This document shows, piece by piece, positions 38,413 through 48,154 of a stretch of 64,000 nucleotides of DNA. The stretch is taken from NCBI RefSeq assembly GCF_900113735.1, contig NZ_FOQM01000008.1, forward strand, positions 1-64,000, read 5' to 3'. The position numbers and the translations under genes were made by a program. The notes under the pieces were generated by a model. The model saw only the letters and a program-made list of their open reading frames with translations, was not told where the DNA came from and searched no databases. The stretch is from Bradyrhizobium sp. Gha (GTDB lineage Bacteria > Pseudomonadota > Alphaproteobacteria > Rhizobiales > Xanthobacteraceae). Every line of letters begins with the position of its first letter. Positions within the stretch are counted from its first letter, which is position 1.

Positions 38413-39557
38413 TCTTCCGCATCCTGGAAGATCAGTTCGCCCAGAAGATTCGCGAGTCCAAGGACGCCGATCGTCGCTTCATGCAGCTGGCGCTGGCGTT
38501 GGGACGACGCGGGCAGGGGCGTACCTGGCCCAATCCGGCCGTCGGTGCCGTCATCGTCAAGGACGGAGTGATCGTCGGCCGCGGCTGGACACAGCCGGGT
38601 GGACGGCCGCATGCCGAGGTTGAAGCGCTACGGCGGGCAGGCGAGGCCGCGCGCGGTGCGACGCTTTACGTCACGCTCGAGCCGTGCTCGCATTTCGGCA
38701 AGTCGCCGCCCTGCGCCGATGCGGTGATCGCCGCCGGCGTCAAGCGCGTAGTCGCCGCGACCGAGGATCCCAATCCTGAGGTTGCGGGGCAGGGGCACGC
38801 GCGCCTGCGCGCCGCAGGCATTACTGTGGATGTGGGCCTGTGCGCGACGGAGGCCGCGTTCGACCACGCCGGCCATTTCCGCCGCATCCGTGACAAGCGC
38901 CCGCACGTGATCCTGAAACTTGCCGTCTCGCCCGACGGCAAGATCGGCGCTGAAGGCGGCAAGCCGTTCGCCATCACCGGCGATGCCGTCCGCGACCGGG
39001 TGCATCTCTTGCGCGCACAGAGCGACGCCATCCTGGTCGGCATCGGCACGGTGCTGGCTGATGATCCGCAGCTCAATTGCCGCCTGCCCGGCATGGAAGC
39101 GCGTTCTCCGTCGCGCGTTGTCCTCGACCAGAATTTGCGGATTCCGGCTTCCAGCCAGCTCGTGCGCTCCGCGCGCGAGGCGCCGCTTTGGGTCGTGGGT
39201 TCAGAGCTTGCGGAAGCGGCCGCCGCAGCCCGCCTCGGCGCCGCCGGTGCGCAAATCATGCGCATGCCGCCGAACGGTGCAGCCGGCCTCGACCTTCCGG
39301 CCGTGCTGCATGCGCTCGCCGAGAAGGGCATCACGCGGCTGATGGTCGAGGGCGGCAGCCGGGTTGCGGCATCCTTCGTGGCCGCCGATCTCGTCGACGA
39401 GATCTGGCTGTTCCGCGGAGCGGAAGAGGTGGGGGCTGCCGGCGTCGATGCGCTCGATGCATTGCCCCTGTCGAAAATCACGCAGTCGCAGGCCTACAAG
39501 GTTCATGCTAGCGAGACATTCGGGTCCGATACTCTCACCATCTACGAGCGTGCTTAA
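38409..39557 (+). CDS. ribD: Bifunctional diaminohydroxyphosphoribosylaminopyrimidine deaminase / reductase
   Basis: RibD does the deamination and reduction steps of riboflavin synthesis. The 382-residue protein has a zinc deaminase domain (HAEVEAL and [11 protein letters not shown]) and a reductase domain from about residue 165 ([17 protein letters not shown]). The ATG overlaps the nrdR stop by four bases. The N-terminus carries about 20 residues before the deaminase domain, starting [19 protein letters not shown]. Confidence 0.96.
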   Translation: MIFRILEDQFAQKIRESKDADRRFMQLALALGRRGQGRTWPNPAVGAVIVKDGVIVGRGWTQPGGRPHAEVEALRRAGEAARGATLYVTLEPCSHFGKSPPCADAVIAAGVKRVVAATEDPNPEVAGQGHARLRAAGITVDVGLCATEAAFDHAGHFRRIRDKRPHVILKLAVSPDGKIGAEGGKPFAITGDAVRDRVHLLRAQSDAILVGIGTVLADDPQLNCRLPGMEARSPSRVVLDQNLRIPASSQLVRSAREAPLWVVGSELAEAAAAARLGAAGAQIMRMPPNGAAGLDLPAVLHALAEKGITRLMVEGGSRVAASFVAADLVDEIWLFRGAEEVGAAGVDALDALPLSKITQSQAYKVHASETFGSDTLTIYERA

Positions 39558-40168
39558 TGTTCACCGGCATTGTCACCGATATCGGCGAGATCGTCAGCGT
39601 CAAGCCGGTGGCGCAGGGGCAATTGCACCGCCTGCGCATTGCCTGCAGCTACGATCAGACCACCATCGCCGACGGCGCCTCGATCGCCAACAACGGCGTC
39701 TGCCTCACCGTGGTCGCCTCCGGCGTCGCTGACGGCAAAACCTGGTTCGACGTCGATGCCGCCGCGGAGACGCTGGCGCTGACGACGGCCAAGCACTGGA
39801 AGCTGGGCACGAAGCTCAATCTCGAGCGTGCGCTCAAGATCGGCGACGAGCTCGGCGGACACATCGTCGCCGGCCACGCCGACGGCGTCGCCACCATCGT
39901 CAGCCGCGAGGACCTGCCCGACATGGCGCGGTTCGAGCTCTCGACGACGCGGGAGCTGGCGCGCTTCATCGCCATCAAGGGCTCGATCACGCTCGATGGC
40001 GTCTCGCTGACCGTCAATACGGTTGATGACGTGACCTTTTCGGTGCTGATCATCCCGCATACGCTTGACGTTACGACCATCGGCGCCTGGAAGCCGGGCA
40101 CTGAAGTTAATATCGAGGTCGATCTGATGGCCCGCTATGCGGCGCGGCTGACTGAAATGACCGCGTAG
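39557..40168 (+). CDS. ribE: Riboflavin synthase alpha subunit
   Basis: This enzyme dismutates two 6,7-dimethyl-8-ribityllumazine into riboflavin. The 203-residue protein has two lumazine-binding repeats starting [13 protein letters not shown] and, in the second, GGHIVAGHADGVATI. The ATG shares its A with the ribD TAA (39555-39557), a TAATG overlap. A palindromic repeat separates it from ribH. Confidence 0.96.
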   Translation: MFTGIVTDIGEIVSVKPVAQGQLHRLRIACSYDQTTIADGASIANNGVCLTVVASGVADGKTWFDVDAAAETLALTTAKHWKLGTKLNLERALKIGDELGGHIVAGHADGVATIVSREDLPDMARFELSTTRELARFIAIKGSITLDGVSLTVNTVDDVTFSVLIIPHTLDVTTIGAWKPGTEVNIEVDLMARYAARLTEMTA

Positions 40169-40170
40169 CC

Positions 40171-40244
40171 GTCATTCCGGGATGGTCCGAAGGACCAGAC
40201 CCGGAATCTCGACATTCCGGGTTCGCTTCGCGCCCCGGAATGAC
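40171..40244. repeat. Intergenic palindromic repeat, type G
   Basis: GTCATTCCGGG (40171-40181) and CCCGGAATGAC (40234-40244) are perfect 11-bp inverted arms around a GC-rich centre with an internal ACATTCCGGG copy. It lies between ribE and ribH, so a transcript through the operon would carry a large hairpin. Confidence 0.8.
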
Positions 40245-40317
40245 AGTCTCTTTGAACTTGGCTTGGAAGCCTGCGGCGACTACATAACGCGCCGACCCCA
40301 GTAGAACGGATTGAACG

Positions 40318-40809
40318 ATGGCAGACGCGCGGCGCGCACCCCTGAAGGACCAGACCGATATTTCCGGCGCGCGTGCGCTGGTGGTCGAGGCACGGTTCTA
40401 TGACGATCTCCAGGACGCGCTTCTGGATGGCGCGGTGACCGAGTTGAAGGCGGCCGGCCTGACCCATGACGTCATCACGGTTCCCGGCGCGTTGGAGATC
40501 CCGGCGGCGGTGGCGATCGCAGTCGACGCGGCTGCGGCGAACGGCAAGCCTTATGATGCGGTGATTGCGCTCGGTTGCGTGATCCGCGGCGACACCATCC
40601 ATTTCGAGATCGTCTCGCAGGAATCCTCGCGTGCGCTGATGGACCTCGCTGTGGCGCGCAAGCTGCCGCTCGGCAACGGAATCCTCACCGTCAACAATGA
40701 GGACCAGGCCTGGGCGCGGGCGCGCGCCAGCGAACTCAACAAGGGCGGCGATGCCGCGCGTGCGGCGCTCGCGATGCTTCGCATCAAGCGTCGCCTGGCG
40801 CGGGCCTGA
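40318..40809 (+). CDS. ribH: 6,7-dimethyl-8-ribityllumazine synthase
   Basis: RibH joins 5-amino-6-ribitylaminouracil with dihydroxybutanone phosphate to make lumazine, the substrate of RibE. The 163-residue protein has [25 protein letters not shown] and [16 protein letters not shown] with the active-site His. ATG at 40318; it is 149 bases after ribE because of the repeat. Confidence 0.96.
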   Translation: MADARRAPLKDQTDISGARALVVEARFYDDLQDALLDGAVTELKAAGLTHDVITVPGALEIPAAVAIAVDAAAANGKPYDAVIALGCVIRGDTIHFEIVSQESSRALMDLAVARKLPLGNGILTVNNEDQAWARARASELNKGGDAARAALAMLRIKRRLARA

Positions 40810-40812
40810 GCC

Positions 40813-41307
40813 ATGGCTGACATCAGGAAACCCGCGGGGCTTGCGGAGAAGAAAGCGAACCGGCGCGGTGCGGCGCGGCTCGCAGCCGTCCAGGCGCTCT
40901 ACCAAATGGATATCGCCGGCGCCGGCATCAACGACATCTTTGCGGAGTTCGAAAGCCACTGGCTCGGCAACGAGGTCGAGGGCGACACTTACCTGCCGGC
41001 GGAAGCCGCATTTTTCCGCGACGTCGTCTCGGGCGTCGTGCGCGACCAGAAGAAGCTCGATCCGCTGATCGACGAGGCGCTATCCAAGGGCTGGCCCTTG
41101 AAGCGGATCGAAGCCATCCTGCGCGCGGTGTTGCGGGCAGGGGCCTACGAACTGGAGCACCGCAAGGATGTGCCGGGCCGCGTCGTGATCTCCGAATATG
41201 TCGACGTCGCCAACGCTTTCGTCGACCGCGAGGAGACCGGCATGGTCAACGCCGTGCTCGACCAGATCGGCCGCCAGTTTCGCGGCGACGAGTTCGGGCG
41301 GGGGTAG
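40813..41307 (+). CDS. nusB: Transcription antitermination factor NusB
   Basis: NusB binds boxA RNA with S10 (NusE) for rRNA antitermination. The 164-residue helical protein has the family N-terminus RRGAARLAAVQALYQMD and the C-terminal VVISEYVDVANAFVDREETGMVNAVLDQI. The ATG starts 3 bases after the ribH stop. The ribH-nusB pair is widely conserved. Confidence 0.96.
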   Translation: MADIRKPAGLAEKKANRRGAARLAAVQALYQMDIAGAGINDIFAEFESHWLGNEVEGDTYLPAEAAFFRDVVSGVVRDQKKLDPLIDEALSKGWPLKRIEAILRAVLRAGAYELEHRKDVPGRVVISEYVDVANAFVDREETGMVNAVLDQIGRQFRGDEFGRG

Positions 41308-41333
41308 GACGCAACGATGACTTTGGCAGTAGC

Positions 41334-41451
41334 CGTCATCCTGAGGTGCCGTAGCGAAGCGGAGGCCTCGAAGGAGGACGGCGTGCCACTGAAGGTGCAC
41401 CTCGGCCGTGCATCCTTCGAGGCTCGCAAGGGCTCGCACCTCAGGATGACG
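41334..41451. repeat. Intergenic palindromic repeat, type H (nested)
   Basis: Perfect 16-bp outer arms (41334-41349 and 41436-41451) enclose a second, inner inverted repeat of 11 bp (41365-41375 and 41413-41423). The two nested stems would give a long cruciform or hairpin of about 118 bases. It fills most of the nusB-thiL gap. Confidence 0.85.
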
Positions 41452-41462
41452 GGTTTACTGTC

Positions 41463-42464
41463 GTGACACAGGACAGAACACAGCCCTCCGCCGAAGACTC
41501 CCTCATCGCGCGCTATTTCAAGCCGCTGGCGACGGATCCCGGTGCGTTCGCCCTGGTCGACGACGCCGCGGTGCTGTCCTCGTCAGGCGACGACATTGTC
41601 GTCACCACCGATGCCGTGGTCGAGGGCGTGCATTATCTTTCCACCGATCCCCCCGACACCATCGCGCGCAAGGCACTGCGGGTGAACCTGTCCGATCTCG
41701 CCGCCAAGGGCGCGAGCCCGGCCGGCTTCGTGCTGACGCTGGCGCTGCGCAGCAAGGAGGACGCCTGGCTCAGGCCGTTCGCGGATGCGCTCGGCGAGGA
41801 CGTGACAACCTTCGCCTGCCCACTGCTCGGCGGCGATACGGTGTCGACACCGGGGCCGCAGATGATCTCGATCACCGCCTTCGGCCGCGTGCCGGCGGGG
41901 CGGATGGTCGGCCGCACCGGAGCGCGACCGGGCGATGTTATCCTGGTGACGGGCACGATCGGTGATGCCGCGCTCGGGCTGGACGTGCTCACCGGAGGCC
42001 CGGCCGCCGCCGCGCTCGCATCCGATCCCGCAGCAAGAGAAGCTCTCGTTTCGCGCTATCGGATCCCTCAGCCGCGCAATGTGCTGGCGCAGGCTGTGCG
42101 TGACCATGCGACAGCGGCGATGGACGTCTCCGACGGGCTTGCCGGCGACCTGACCAAACTCTGTGCAGCTTCCGGCGTTTCGGCCACCGTCGATGTGGCG
42201 AGCGTGCCCCTCTCGGCCGCCGCGGCCGGCCTGCTCGGGCGCAATGCCATTTGCGTTGAGACGCTGCTTGCCGGGGGCGACGATTACGAACTGTTGTGCA
42301 CGGTCCCGCCGGCACGGAGCGATGCGCTGATCGCCGCCGGGCGGGTGGCCGGCCTTGCCGTCACGGCGATCGGCACGATCGTTGCCGGCGCCGAGCGGCC
42401 ACGCTTTCTGGATGGGCAGGGCCAGGAACTGGCCTTGAAGCGGTTGTCTTTTAGCCACTTCTAG
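41463..42464 (+). CDS. thiL: Thiamine-monophosphate kinase
   Basis: ThiL phosphorylates thiamine phosphate to thiamine pyrophosphate. The 333-residue protein has the N-terminal EDSLIARYFKPL, VTTDAVVEGVHYL, LRVNLSDLAAKGASPAGFVL and the MDVSDGLAGDL motif with the metal-binding Asp residues. The start is GTG at 41463, 11 bases after the palindromic repeat. A 238-bp gap follows before hppA, with no gene seen. Confidence 0.95.
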   Translation: MTQDRTQPSAEDSLIARYFKPLATDPGAFALVDDAAVLSSSGDDIVVTTDAVVEGVHYLSTDPPDTIARKALRVNLSDLAAKGASPAGFVLTLALRSKEDAWLRPFADALGEDVTTFACPLLGGDTVSTPGPQMISITAFGRVPAGRMVGRTGARPGDVILVTGTIGDAALGLDVLTGGPAAAALASDPAAREALVSRYRIPQPRNVLAQAVRDHATAAMDVSDGLAGDLTKLCAASGVSATVDVASVPLSAAAAGLLGRNAICVETLLAGGDDYELLCTVPPARSDALIAAGRVAGLAVTAIGTIVAGAERPRFLDGQGQELALKRLSFSHF

Positions 42465-42702
42465 GAACTGCGCCACGCCAGCGGTCGCGCGTTCGGCATT
42501 AGGTCTAATTACCTGCCGAGATCGGCCTTTTCGCACTCATCCGGCGTTGCACCATCAATTTGATTTTGGCAAGCTTGTGACCGACTAGGGCTACCTCTTC
42601 GCGCAAGGGGCAGCCCTGTTCAGCATAAGGGCGCCGCACCGCATGACGGAAAACGAAAAGGCGCCGGGGGTACGTTCATCAAGGATCTGAGGCAGAAATC
42701 AA

Positions 42703-44823
42703 ATGACAGCATTATGGTTGATAGTGCTCTGCGGAGTGCTTTCCGTCGTCTACGCGATTTGGGCGACGTCTTCGGTGTTGAGTGCGGATGCGGGGTCACC
42801 GCGCATGCAGGAGATCGCAGGAGCGGTGCGTGAAGGCGCACAGGCCTATCTCCGGCGCCAGTACACCACGATCGGCATCGTCGGCATCGTCATCTTCGTG
42901 CTGCTTGCCTATTTCCTTGGGGTCTATGTCGCGATCGGCTTCCTGATCGGCGCTGTCCTGTCGGGGGCGGCCGGCTTCATCGGCATGAACGTCTCGGTGC
43001 GCGCCAATGTGCGCACCGCCCAGGCTGCGACGACGTCGCTCGCCGGCGGCCTCGAACTCGCCTTCAAGGCGGGCGCGATTACCGGGCTTCTGGTGGCGGG
43101 TCTCGCGCTGTTGGGCGTGACCCTCTACTTCGGCTTCCTGGTGCATTCGCTGAAGCTCGCACCTGACAGCCGCACCGTCATCGACGCCATGGTGGCGCTC
43201 GGCTTCGGCGCCTCGCTGATCTCGATCTTCGCCCGTCTCGGCGGCGGCATCTTCACCAAGGGGGCGGACGTCGGCGGCGATCTCGTCGGCAAGGTCGAGG
43301 CCGGCATCCCCGAGGATGATCCGCGGAATCCGGCCACCATCGCCGACAACGTCGGTGACAACGTCGGCGACTGCGCCGGCATGGCCGCCGACCTGTTCGA
43401 GACCTATGCGGTGACCGCGGTCGCCACCATGGTGCTTGCGGCGATCTTCTTCGCCAAGACGCCGATCCTCGCCAACATGATGACGCTGCCGCTCGCCATC
43501 GGCGGCATCTGCATCATCACCTCGATCATCGGCACCTTCTTCGTGAAGCTCGGGCCGAGCCAGTCGATCATGGGCGCGCTCTACAAGGGCCTGATCGCAA
43601 CCGGCGTCCTGTCGCTGATCGGCATCGCCGGCGTGATCTATTACCTGATCGGCTTCGGCAAGCTCGACGGCGTCGACTACACCGGCATGTCGCTATTTGA
43701 ATGCGGCGTCGTCGGCCTCGTCGTCACTGCGCTGATCATCTGGATCACCGAGTACTACACCGGCACCGACTACCGTCCGGTGAAGTCGATCGCCCAGGCT
43801 TCGGTCACGGGTCACGGCACCAACGTGATCCAGGGCCTCGCCGTCTCGATGGAAGCGACCGCGCTGCCCGCGATCGTCATCATCGCCGGCATCCTGGTCA
43901 CCTACAGCCTGGCCGGCCTGTTCGGCATCGCCATCGCGACCGCCACCATGCTGGCCTTGGCCGGCATGGTCGTCGCGCTCGACGCCTTCGGTCCGGTGAC
44001 TGACAACGCCGGCGGCATCGCCGAAATGGCGGGGCTCCCGAAGGAAGTGCGCAAGTCGACCGACGCGCTCGACGCGGTCGGCAACACCACCAAGGCGGTC
44101 ACCAAAGGTTACGCGATCGGCTCCGCCGGTCTCGGTGCCCTCGTGCTGTTCGCAGCCTACAACCAGGACCTCAAGTTCTTCGTTGCGGGCTCGGCCGACC
44201 ATCCCTACTTCGCCGGTGTCAACCCGGACTTCTCGCTCAACAATCCCTACGTGGTTGTCGGCCTGTTGTTCGGCGGCCTGCTGCCGTATCTGTTCGGCGC
44301 GATGGGCATGACGGCGGTCGGCCGTGCGGCCGGCGCGATCGTCGAGGAAGTGCGCCGTCAGTTCCGCGAAAAACCAGGCATCATGCAGGGCACCGACAAG
44401 CCTGATTACGGCAAGGCGGTCGACCTGCTGACCCGGGCGGCGATCAAGGAAATGATCATCCCCTCGCTGCTGCCGGTGCTGTCGCCGATCGTCGTCTACT
44501 TCCTGATCTACGCGATCGCCGGCGGCGGTGTCGCCGGCAAGTCGGCTGCGTTCTCGGCCGTCGGCGCGATGCTTCTCGGTGTGATCGTGACGGGCCTGTT
44601 CGTCGCGATCTCCATGACCTCGGGCGGCGGCGCCTGGGACAACGCTAAGAAGTACATCGAGGACGGTCATTTCGGCGGCAAGGGTTCTGATGCCCACAAG
44701 TCGGCGGTGACCGGCGACACGGTCGGCGATCCCTACAAGGACACGGCCGGCCCTGCGGTGAACCCGATGATCAAGATTACGAACATCGTGGCGCTCTTGC
44801 TGCTGGCGATCCTAGCGCACTGA
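42703..44823 (+). CDS. hppA: K+-insensitive proton-pumping pyrophosphatase
   Basis: HppA couples pyrophosphate hydrolysis to proton export across the membrane. The 706-residue protein has about sixteen helices, the catalytic [11 protein letters not shown] (usual form DVGADLVGKVE), the [13 protein letters not shown] and a second DNAGGIAEM acidic motif. The [18 protein letters not shown] segment has Lys where K+-dependent enzymes have Ala, so this should be the K+-independent type. A strong terminator follows. Confidence 0.96.
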   Translation: MTALWLIVLCGVLSVVYAIWATSSVLSADAGSPRMQEIAGAVREGAQAYLRRQYTTIGIVGIVIFVLLAYFLGVYVAIGFLIGAVLSGAAGFIGMNVSVRANVRTAQAATTSLAGGLELAFKAGAITGLLVAGLALLGVTLYFGFLVHSLKLAPDSRTVIDAMVALGFGASLISIFARLGGGIFTKGADVGGDLVGKVEAGIPEDDPRNPATIADNVGDNVGDCAGMAADLFETYAVTAVATMVLAAIFFAKTPILANMMTLPLAIGGICIITSIIGTFFVKLGPSQSIMGALYKGLIATGVLSLIGIAGVIYYLIGFGKLDGVDYTGMSLFECGVVGLVVTALIIWITEYYTGTDYRPVKSIAQASVTGHGTNVIQGLAVSMEATALPAIVIIAGILVTYSLAGLFGIAIATATMLALAGMVVALDAFGPVTDNAGGIAEMAGLPKEVRKSTDALDAVGNTTKAVTKGYAIGSAGLGALVLFAAYNQDLKFFVAGSADHPYFAGVNPDFSLNNPYVVVGLLFGGLLPYLFGAMGMTAVGRAAGAIVEEVRRQFREKPGIMQGTDKPDYGKAVDLLTRAAIKEMIIPSLLPVLSPIVVYFLIYAIAGGGVAGKSAAFSAVGAMLLGVIVTGLFVAISMTSGGGAWDNAKKYIEDGHFGGKGSDAHKSAVTGDTVGDPYKDTAGPAVNPMIKITNIVALLLLAILAH

Positions 44824-44848
44824 GCGGCGACGACGCGACAAGACAGAA

Positions 44849-44878
44849 CCCCGCGGCGCGAGCCGCGGGGTTTTTGTT
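44849..44878 (+). terminator. Intrinsic terminator after hppA
   Basis: A perfect 9-bp GC stem (CCCCGCGGC at 44849-44857, GCCGCGGGG at 44862-44870, loop GCGA) is followed by TTTTTGTTT. It lies 26 bases after the hppA stop. Confidence 0.9.
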
Positions 44879-44900
44879 TGACGGGGCCCAATCTCTCTCC

Positions 44901-44990
44901 GTGTCATTGCGAGGAGCTCTTGCGACGAAGCAATCCAGGGTCTTTCCGCGGAGAGATTCTGGATTGCTTCGCTGCGCTCGTAATGACGAC
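44901..44990. repeat. Intergenic palindromic repeat, type D (copy 2)
   Basis: GTCATT (44903-44908) pairs with AATGAC (44982-44987), and GAAGCAATCCAG (44927-44938) pairs perfectly with CTGGATTGCTTC (44959-44970). The TCCAG..GATTGCTT..GCTGCG words also occur at 18429-18507. It lies between convergent hppA and the Bug-protein gene. Confidence 0.8.
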
Positions 44991-44997
44991 AGCGCCA

Positions 44998-46011
44998 TCA
45001 CTGCACATCCATCTGCAGCCCTTCCTTCTGGATGATGCCGGCGAACTTCTTCGTCTCGGCGTCCACGAAGGATGCGAACTGCTCGGGCGTGCCGTAATCG
45101 GCGCGCGCGCCCATGGCAGCGATGTTCTTTCTGATGTCGTCGCGCTCCAGCATCGCCTTGACCTGGAGGTTGAGCGCTTCGAGAACTGCCGGCTGCACAC
45201 CCTTCGGCAGGAAGACCGAGAACCAGGATGAGACGTCGAATTTGGCCAGCTCCGACGCGCTCTCGCGCATGGTCGGCAGGCCGGGTGCGAGTTCGCTGCG
45301 CTCTGTCGTGGTGACGCACAGGCCGTTGAGCGTGCCGTTCTGCACCTGCGGCAGGCTCGGATAGAGATTGTCGAACAGGACCTGGATGTCGCCGGCAAGC
45401 GCGGCCTGGAGTGCGGGGCCTGCGCCGCGGAACGGGATGTGGGTCATCTTCAGTCCGGTGAGCTGCAGAAACCAGGCGCCGGTGAGGTGAGGACTCTGGC
45501 CGACGCCCGATGAAGCGTAGCTGAGCTTGTCCGGATTGGCCTGGAGAAACGCAATCAGCTCCGCGACCGATTTGATGCCGGTCTTCGGATGCGCCGACAC
45601 GATGTTCGGAATCCGGATCATGTTGCTGACAGGCTGGAGCTGATCGGGCTTGTAGCTGAGGTTCTTGAAGATGCTGTAGGCGATCGCGTTCGGACCGGGA
45701 TTGCCGATCAGGATGGTGTGGCCGTTGGCCTTGGAGCGAACCACCTCGGCGGTCCCGATCGTGCCACCGCCGCCGGAGCGATTCTCGACAACCGCTGTCT
45801 GCCCCCAGGCGGATTGGAGATGGGCGGCGAGCAGCCGGCCCATCACGTCGGTTGAGCCGCCCGCCGCAGCCGGCACGATGACGCGGATGTTCTCTGTCGG
45901 CTTCCAGTCCGCAAGGCTCGATCGCGGCAGGATGGCGGCGGCGGAGAGGCCCGCGGCTCCCGCAAGCACACGGCGACGGGTCAAAAATCCGTTCGGAGGG
46001 TTCTTGGGCAC
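44998..46011 (-). CDS. Tripartite tricarboxylate transporter substrate-binding protein (Bug/TctC)
   Basis: Bug proteins are periplasmic carboxylate-binding proteins. This one has a Tat-type signal (TRRRVLAGAAGLSAAAIL) near the N-terminus and the family core IRVIVPAAAGGSTDVMGRLLA, GGGGTIGTAEVV and HIPFRGAGPALQAALAGD. The GTG at 46011 has GGGAG seven bases upstream and puts the twin arginines near the start; a longer frame reaches 46071. No TctA/TctB membrane genes are adjacent, so the ligand is unknown. Confidence 0.88.
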   Translation of the reverse strand: MPKNPPNGFLTRRRVLAGAAGLSAAAILPRSSLADWKPTENIRVIVPAAAGGSTDVMGRLLAAHLQSAWGQTAVVENRSGGGGTIGTAEVVRSKANGHTILIGNPGPNAIAYSIFKNLSYKPDQLQPVSNMIRIPNIVSAHPKTGIKSVAELIAFLQANPDKLSYASSGVGQSPHLTGAWFLQLTGLKMTHIPFRGAGPALQAALAGDIQVLFDNLYPSLPQVQNGTLNGLCVTTTERSELAPGLPTMRESASELAKFDVSSWFSVFLPKGVQPAVLEALNLQVKAMLERDDIRKNIAAMGARADYGTPEQFASFVDAETKKFAGIIQKEGLQMDVQ

Positions 46012-46142
46012 AAATCCACTCCCAGCTTTCTTGTTTGCAGGGAGCGTAGGGAACGGGGCGCACAACGACAAGTCGCCTGCGACCGACAGCGTCGTGCCGA
46101 GAGCGTCACGACGCCGCAGGCAGATAGCCGCAGTTCACGATC

Positions 46143-46628
46143 TCAGTTGAAGCTGAGCAGCTTGAACAGCGGCGCGAGGTAGCTCATCTCCTGACCCGAC
46201 GTCGGCGTGGTCCGGCTGATGGAATCGAAGATCTTGCCATCCTGGAGGCCGTAATTCGCAAGCCGGCGTACGCGCCGGTTCTTGTCGAAATAGATCGCGA
46301 TCACGCGCTGGTCGACGACCTTCTGGTTCATGAAGGCGACCATGCGTTCCGAGCGCTGCGAGATGTAGTAGAACACTTCACCGTCAAGGGTCGCGACCGT
46401 GGAGGGCGTGCCCATCACGATCAGCACTTGATCCTGGCTCGCGCCGATCGGAATCTGTTCGAGTGCGCCCGGCGGCAGGATGTAGCCCTTCTGGAACTGC
46501 TCACCGGTGCAGCCTGCGAGCGCGGCGCCGACGAGCGTCACGGCCGCGAGCATGCGCAAGCCGTGCCAGCACGCATGAAGGCCGCGCCGCTTGTCTCGGC
46601 GCAGGCTGGTCTGGTTCGTTATCGTCAT
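46143..46628 (-). CDS. bamE: Outer membrane protein assembly factor BamE
   Basis: BamE is a lipoprotein of the BAM complex that inserts beta-barrel proteins. The 161-residue protein has a lipobox LAGC with lipidated Cys40, then GYILPPGALEQIPIGASQDQVLIVMGTPS and YFDKNRRVRRLANYGLQDGKIFD, the SmpA/OmlA fold. The ATG at 46628 is preferred to a start at 46727. It is divergent from the downstream cytochrome-chaperone gene. Confidence 0.9.
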   Translation of the reverse strand: MTITNQTSLRRDKRRGLHACWHGLRMLAAVTLVGAALAGCTGEQFQKGYILPPGALEQIPIGASQDQVLIVMGTPSTVATLDGEVFYYISQRSERMVAFMNQKVVDQRVIAIYFDKNRRVRRLANYGLQDGKIFDSISRTTPTSGQEMSYLAPLFKLLSFN

Positions 46629-46726
46629 AGCGGAACTGATTCCGTCCCCTTGCGTCGCGCGAGGCGCTGAAGTACCGGGCAGGGCGTCTGAATGCAACTC
46701 GCGCACGCCCGCTTGCGGAAACCACA

Positions 46727-47281
46727 ATGCTTTGGCCGTTCAATCACTTCAGGAAACCCCGGCTTGCCCCGGCCGGCACCATTGAGACCATCTATGGCAT
46801 GATCGTGACGCAGGCGCGAGAACCCATATTTTACCGGGACTTGGGCGTGCCGGATACGGTTAATGGCCGTTTCGACCTGTTGCTGTTGCACCTCTGGATG
46901 GTGCTGCGGCGGTTGCGAAACGTCGCCCAGGGCGGGGTGGAGCTGTCGCAGGCCCTGTTCGACCGCTTCTGCGAAGACATGGATGACAATCTGCGCGAGA
47001 TGGGCGTGGGCGACCAGACCGTCCCGAAGCGGATGCGGGCTTTCGGCGAGGCTTTTTACGGCCGCATTCAGGCGTATGACCAGGCGATCGAAACAGGCGT
47101 CGAGGCGCTGGGGCAGGCGATCTGCAAGAATATCTTGAGCGGTACCGGGATGGACCAGGCGCGACGGCTCGCCGCTTACGCGGTGGCGGCGAATGCAGAG
47201 CTCGGCCAGACCGGCGATCCCGCAGTGCTGCTCGGATCTATCAGGTTTCCCGCACCGCTCGGCGAGGATGAGACATCATGA
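46727..47281 (+). CDS. Ubiquinol-cytochrome c chaperone-like protein (CBP3 family)
   Basis: The 184-residue protein matches the CBP3/UQCC1 helical family, which in mitochondria helps cytochrome b assembly: IYGMIVTQAREPIFYRDLGVPDTVNGRFDLLLLHLWMVLRRL and MDDNLREMGVGDQTVPKRMR. In alphaproteobacteria a role in cytochrome bc1 biogenesis is inferred. Its stop overlaps the DUF177 start (ATGA). Confidence 0.85.
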   Translation: MLWPFNHFRKPRLAPAGTIETIYGMIVTQAREPIFYRDLGVPDTVNGRFDLLLLHLWMVLRRLRNVAQGGVELSQALFDRFCEDMDDNLREMGVGDQTVPKRMRAFGEAFYGRIQAYDQAIETGVEALGQAICKNILSGTGMDQARRLAAYAVAANAELGQTGDPAVLLGSIRFPAPLGEDETS

Positions 47282-47859
47282 ACCGATCGTCGACCGGATT
47301 CGAAGCCGATCCCTGGCGCTCGCCTTTGATCGTGGCGCAGCTTCCCGATACGGGACTTCACCGTGAGCTCGAAGCCTCGGCGGTCGAGCGCCAGGCCATG
47401 GCCAGTGTCGCCGGAGTCCGGGAAATCCTGTCGGCTCACGCCGACTTCGTCGTTGCGCCGAAGAGCGGCGGCCGGGTCCAGGTTAGGGGCCGCGTGCGGG
47501 CTAAGGTCGGCCAGACCTGCGTGGTCACGCTCGATCCGATCGAGAGCGAGATCGATGAGGATGTCGATCTGACCTTTGCGCCTGAGGCCGAAGCGCGGCG
47601 GCTGGAGGATTTGATCGAGGAAGGGCAGGACGACGATGATCCCCCGGAGGTCGTCGATCCGCCGGAAGCCATCGTCAACGGGATCATTGATCTCGGCCGT
47701 ATTGCGACCGACGCGCTGTTCCTGGCGATCGACCCTTATCCCCGCAAGCCGGGGGCCGTGTTCGAGGCCGAGGTCACCGCGCCCGACCCCGAGGACCATC
47801 CGTTCGCCGCGCTGAAGGCGCTCCAGGACAACAAGCAGGGCAAGAAGAAAGGCAAATAG
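47278..47859 (+). CDS. YceD/DUF177 family protein
   Basis: The 193-residue protein is of the YceD family, found upstream of rpmF/plsX/fab genes and linked to 23S rRNA maturation in plants and bacteria. It has RVRAKVGQTCVVTLDPIESEIDEDVDLTFAPE and ends with a basic KKKGK tail. ATG at 47278 overlaps the upstream stop. It precedes plsX by 295 bases rather than the usual rpmF gene. Confidence 0.85.
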   Translation: MNRSSTGFEADPWRSPLIVAQLPDTGLHRELEASAVERQAMASVAGVREILSAHADFVVAPKSGGRVQVRGRVRAKVGQTCVVTLDPIESEIDEDVDLTFAPEAEARRLEDLIEEGQDDDDPPEVVDPPEAIVNGIIDLGRIATDALFLAIDPYPRKPGAVFEAEVTAPDPEDHPFAALKALQDNKQGKKKGK

Positions 47860-48154
47860 AAGGGCGTTCCCGTAAGACCACCTTGCTTTGAGGGGGAGGT
47901 GTTTGCGGCAGGGGTTTCAAAGCCTGGCTTATCTATTTGATTTCCAAATGTTTCCCGCGAATTCCCGGACCCGCCAGCTGATCGCCTTCCATCCAAAAGA
48001 CTGGGGGCAAGAGGTTGTTTCGGGATAACAAAACGTTATTGTCCGCCCCGGTCCGGGTGCGGCGTGGCGCTTGGCCGGTCGCCATGTCCATGGCGAGCCC
48101 ATTCCGCGGCCCCGCTCGTTGACGACCGCGCCAGACCAGGTTTCCGGGATTTCG

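Noticed and set aside
40245..40317. FMN riboswitch before ribH
   Set aside because: The 73 bases after the palindrome are too short and lack the conserved FMN-aptamer boxes.
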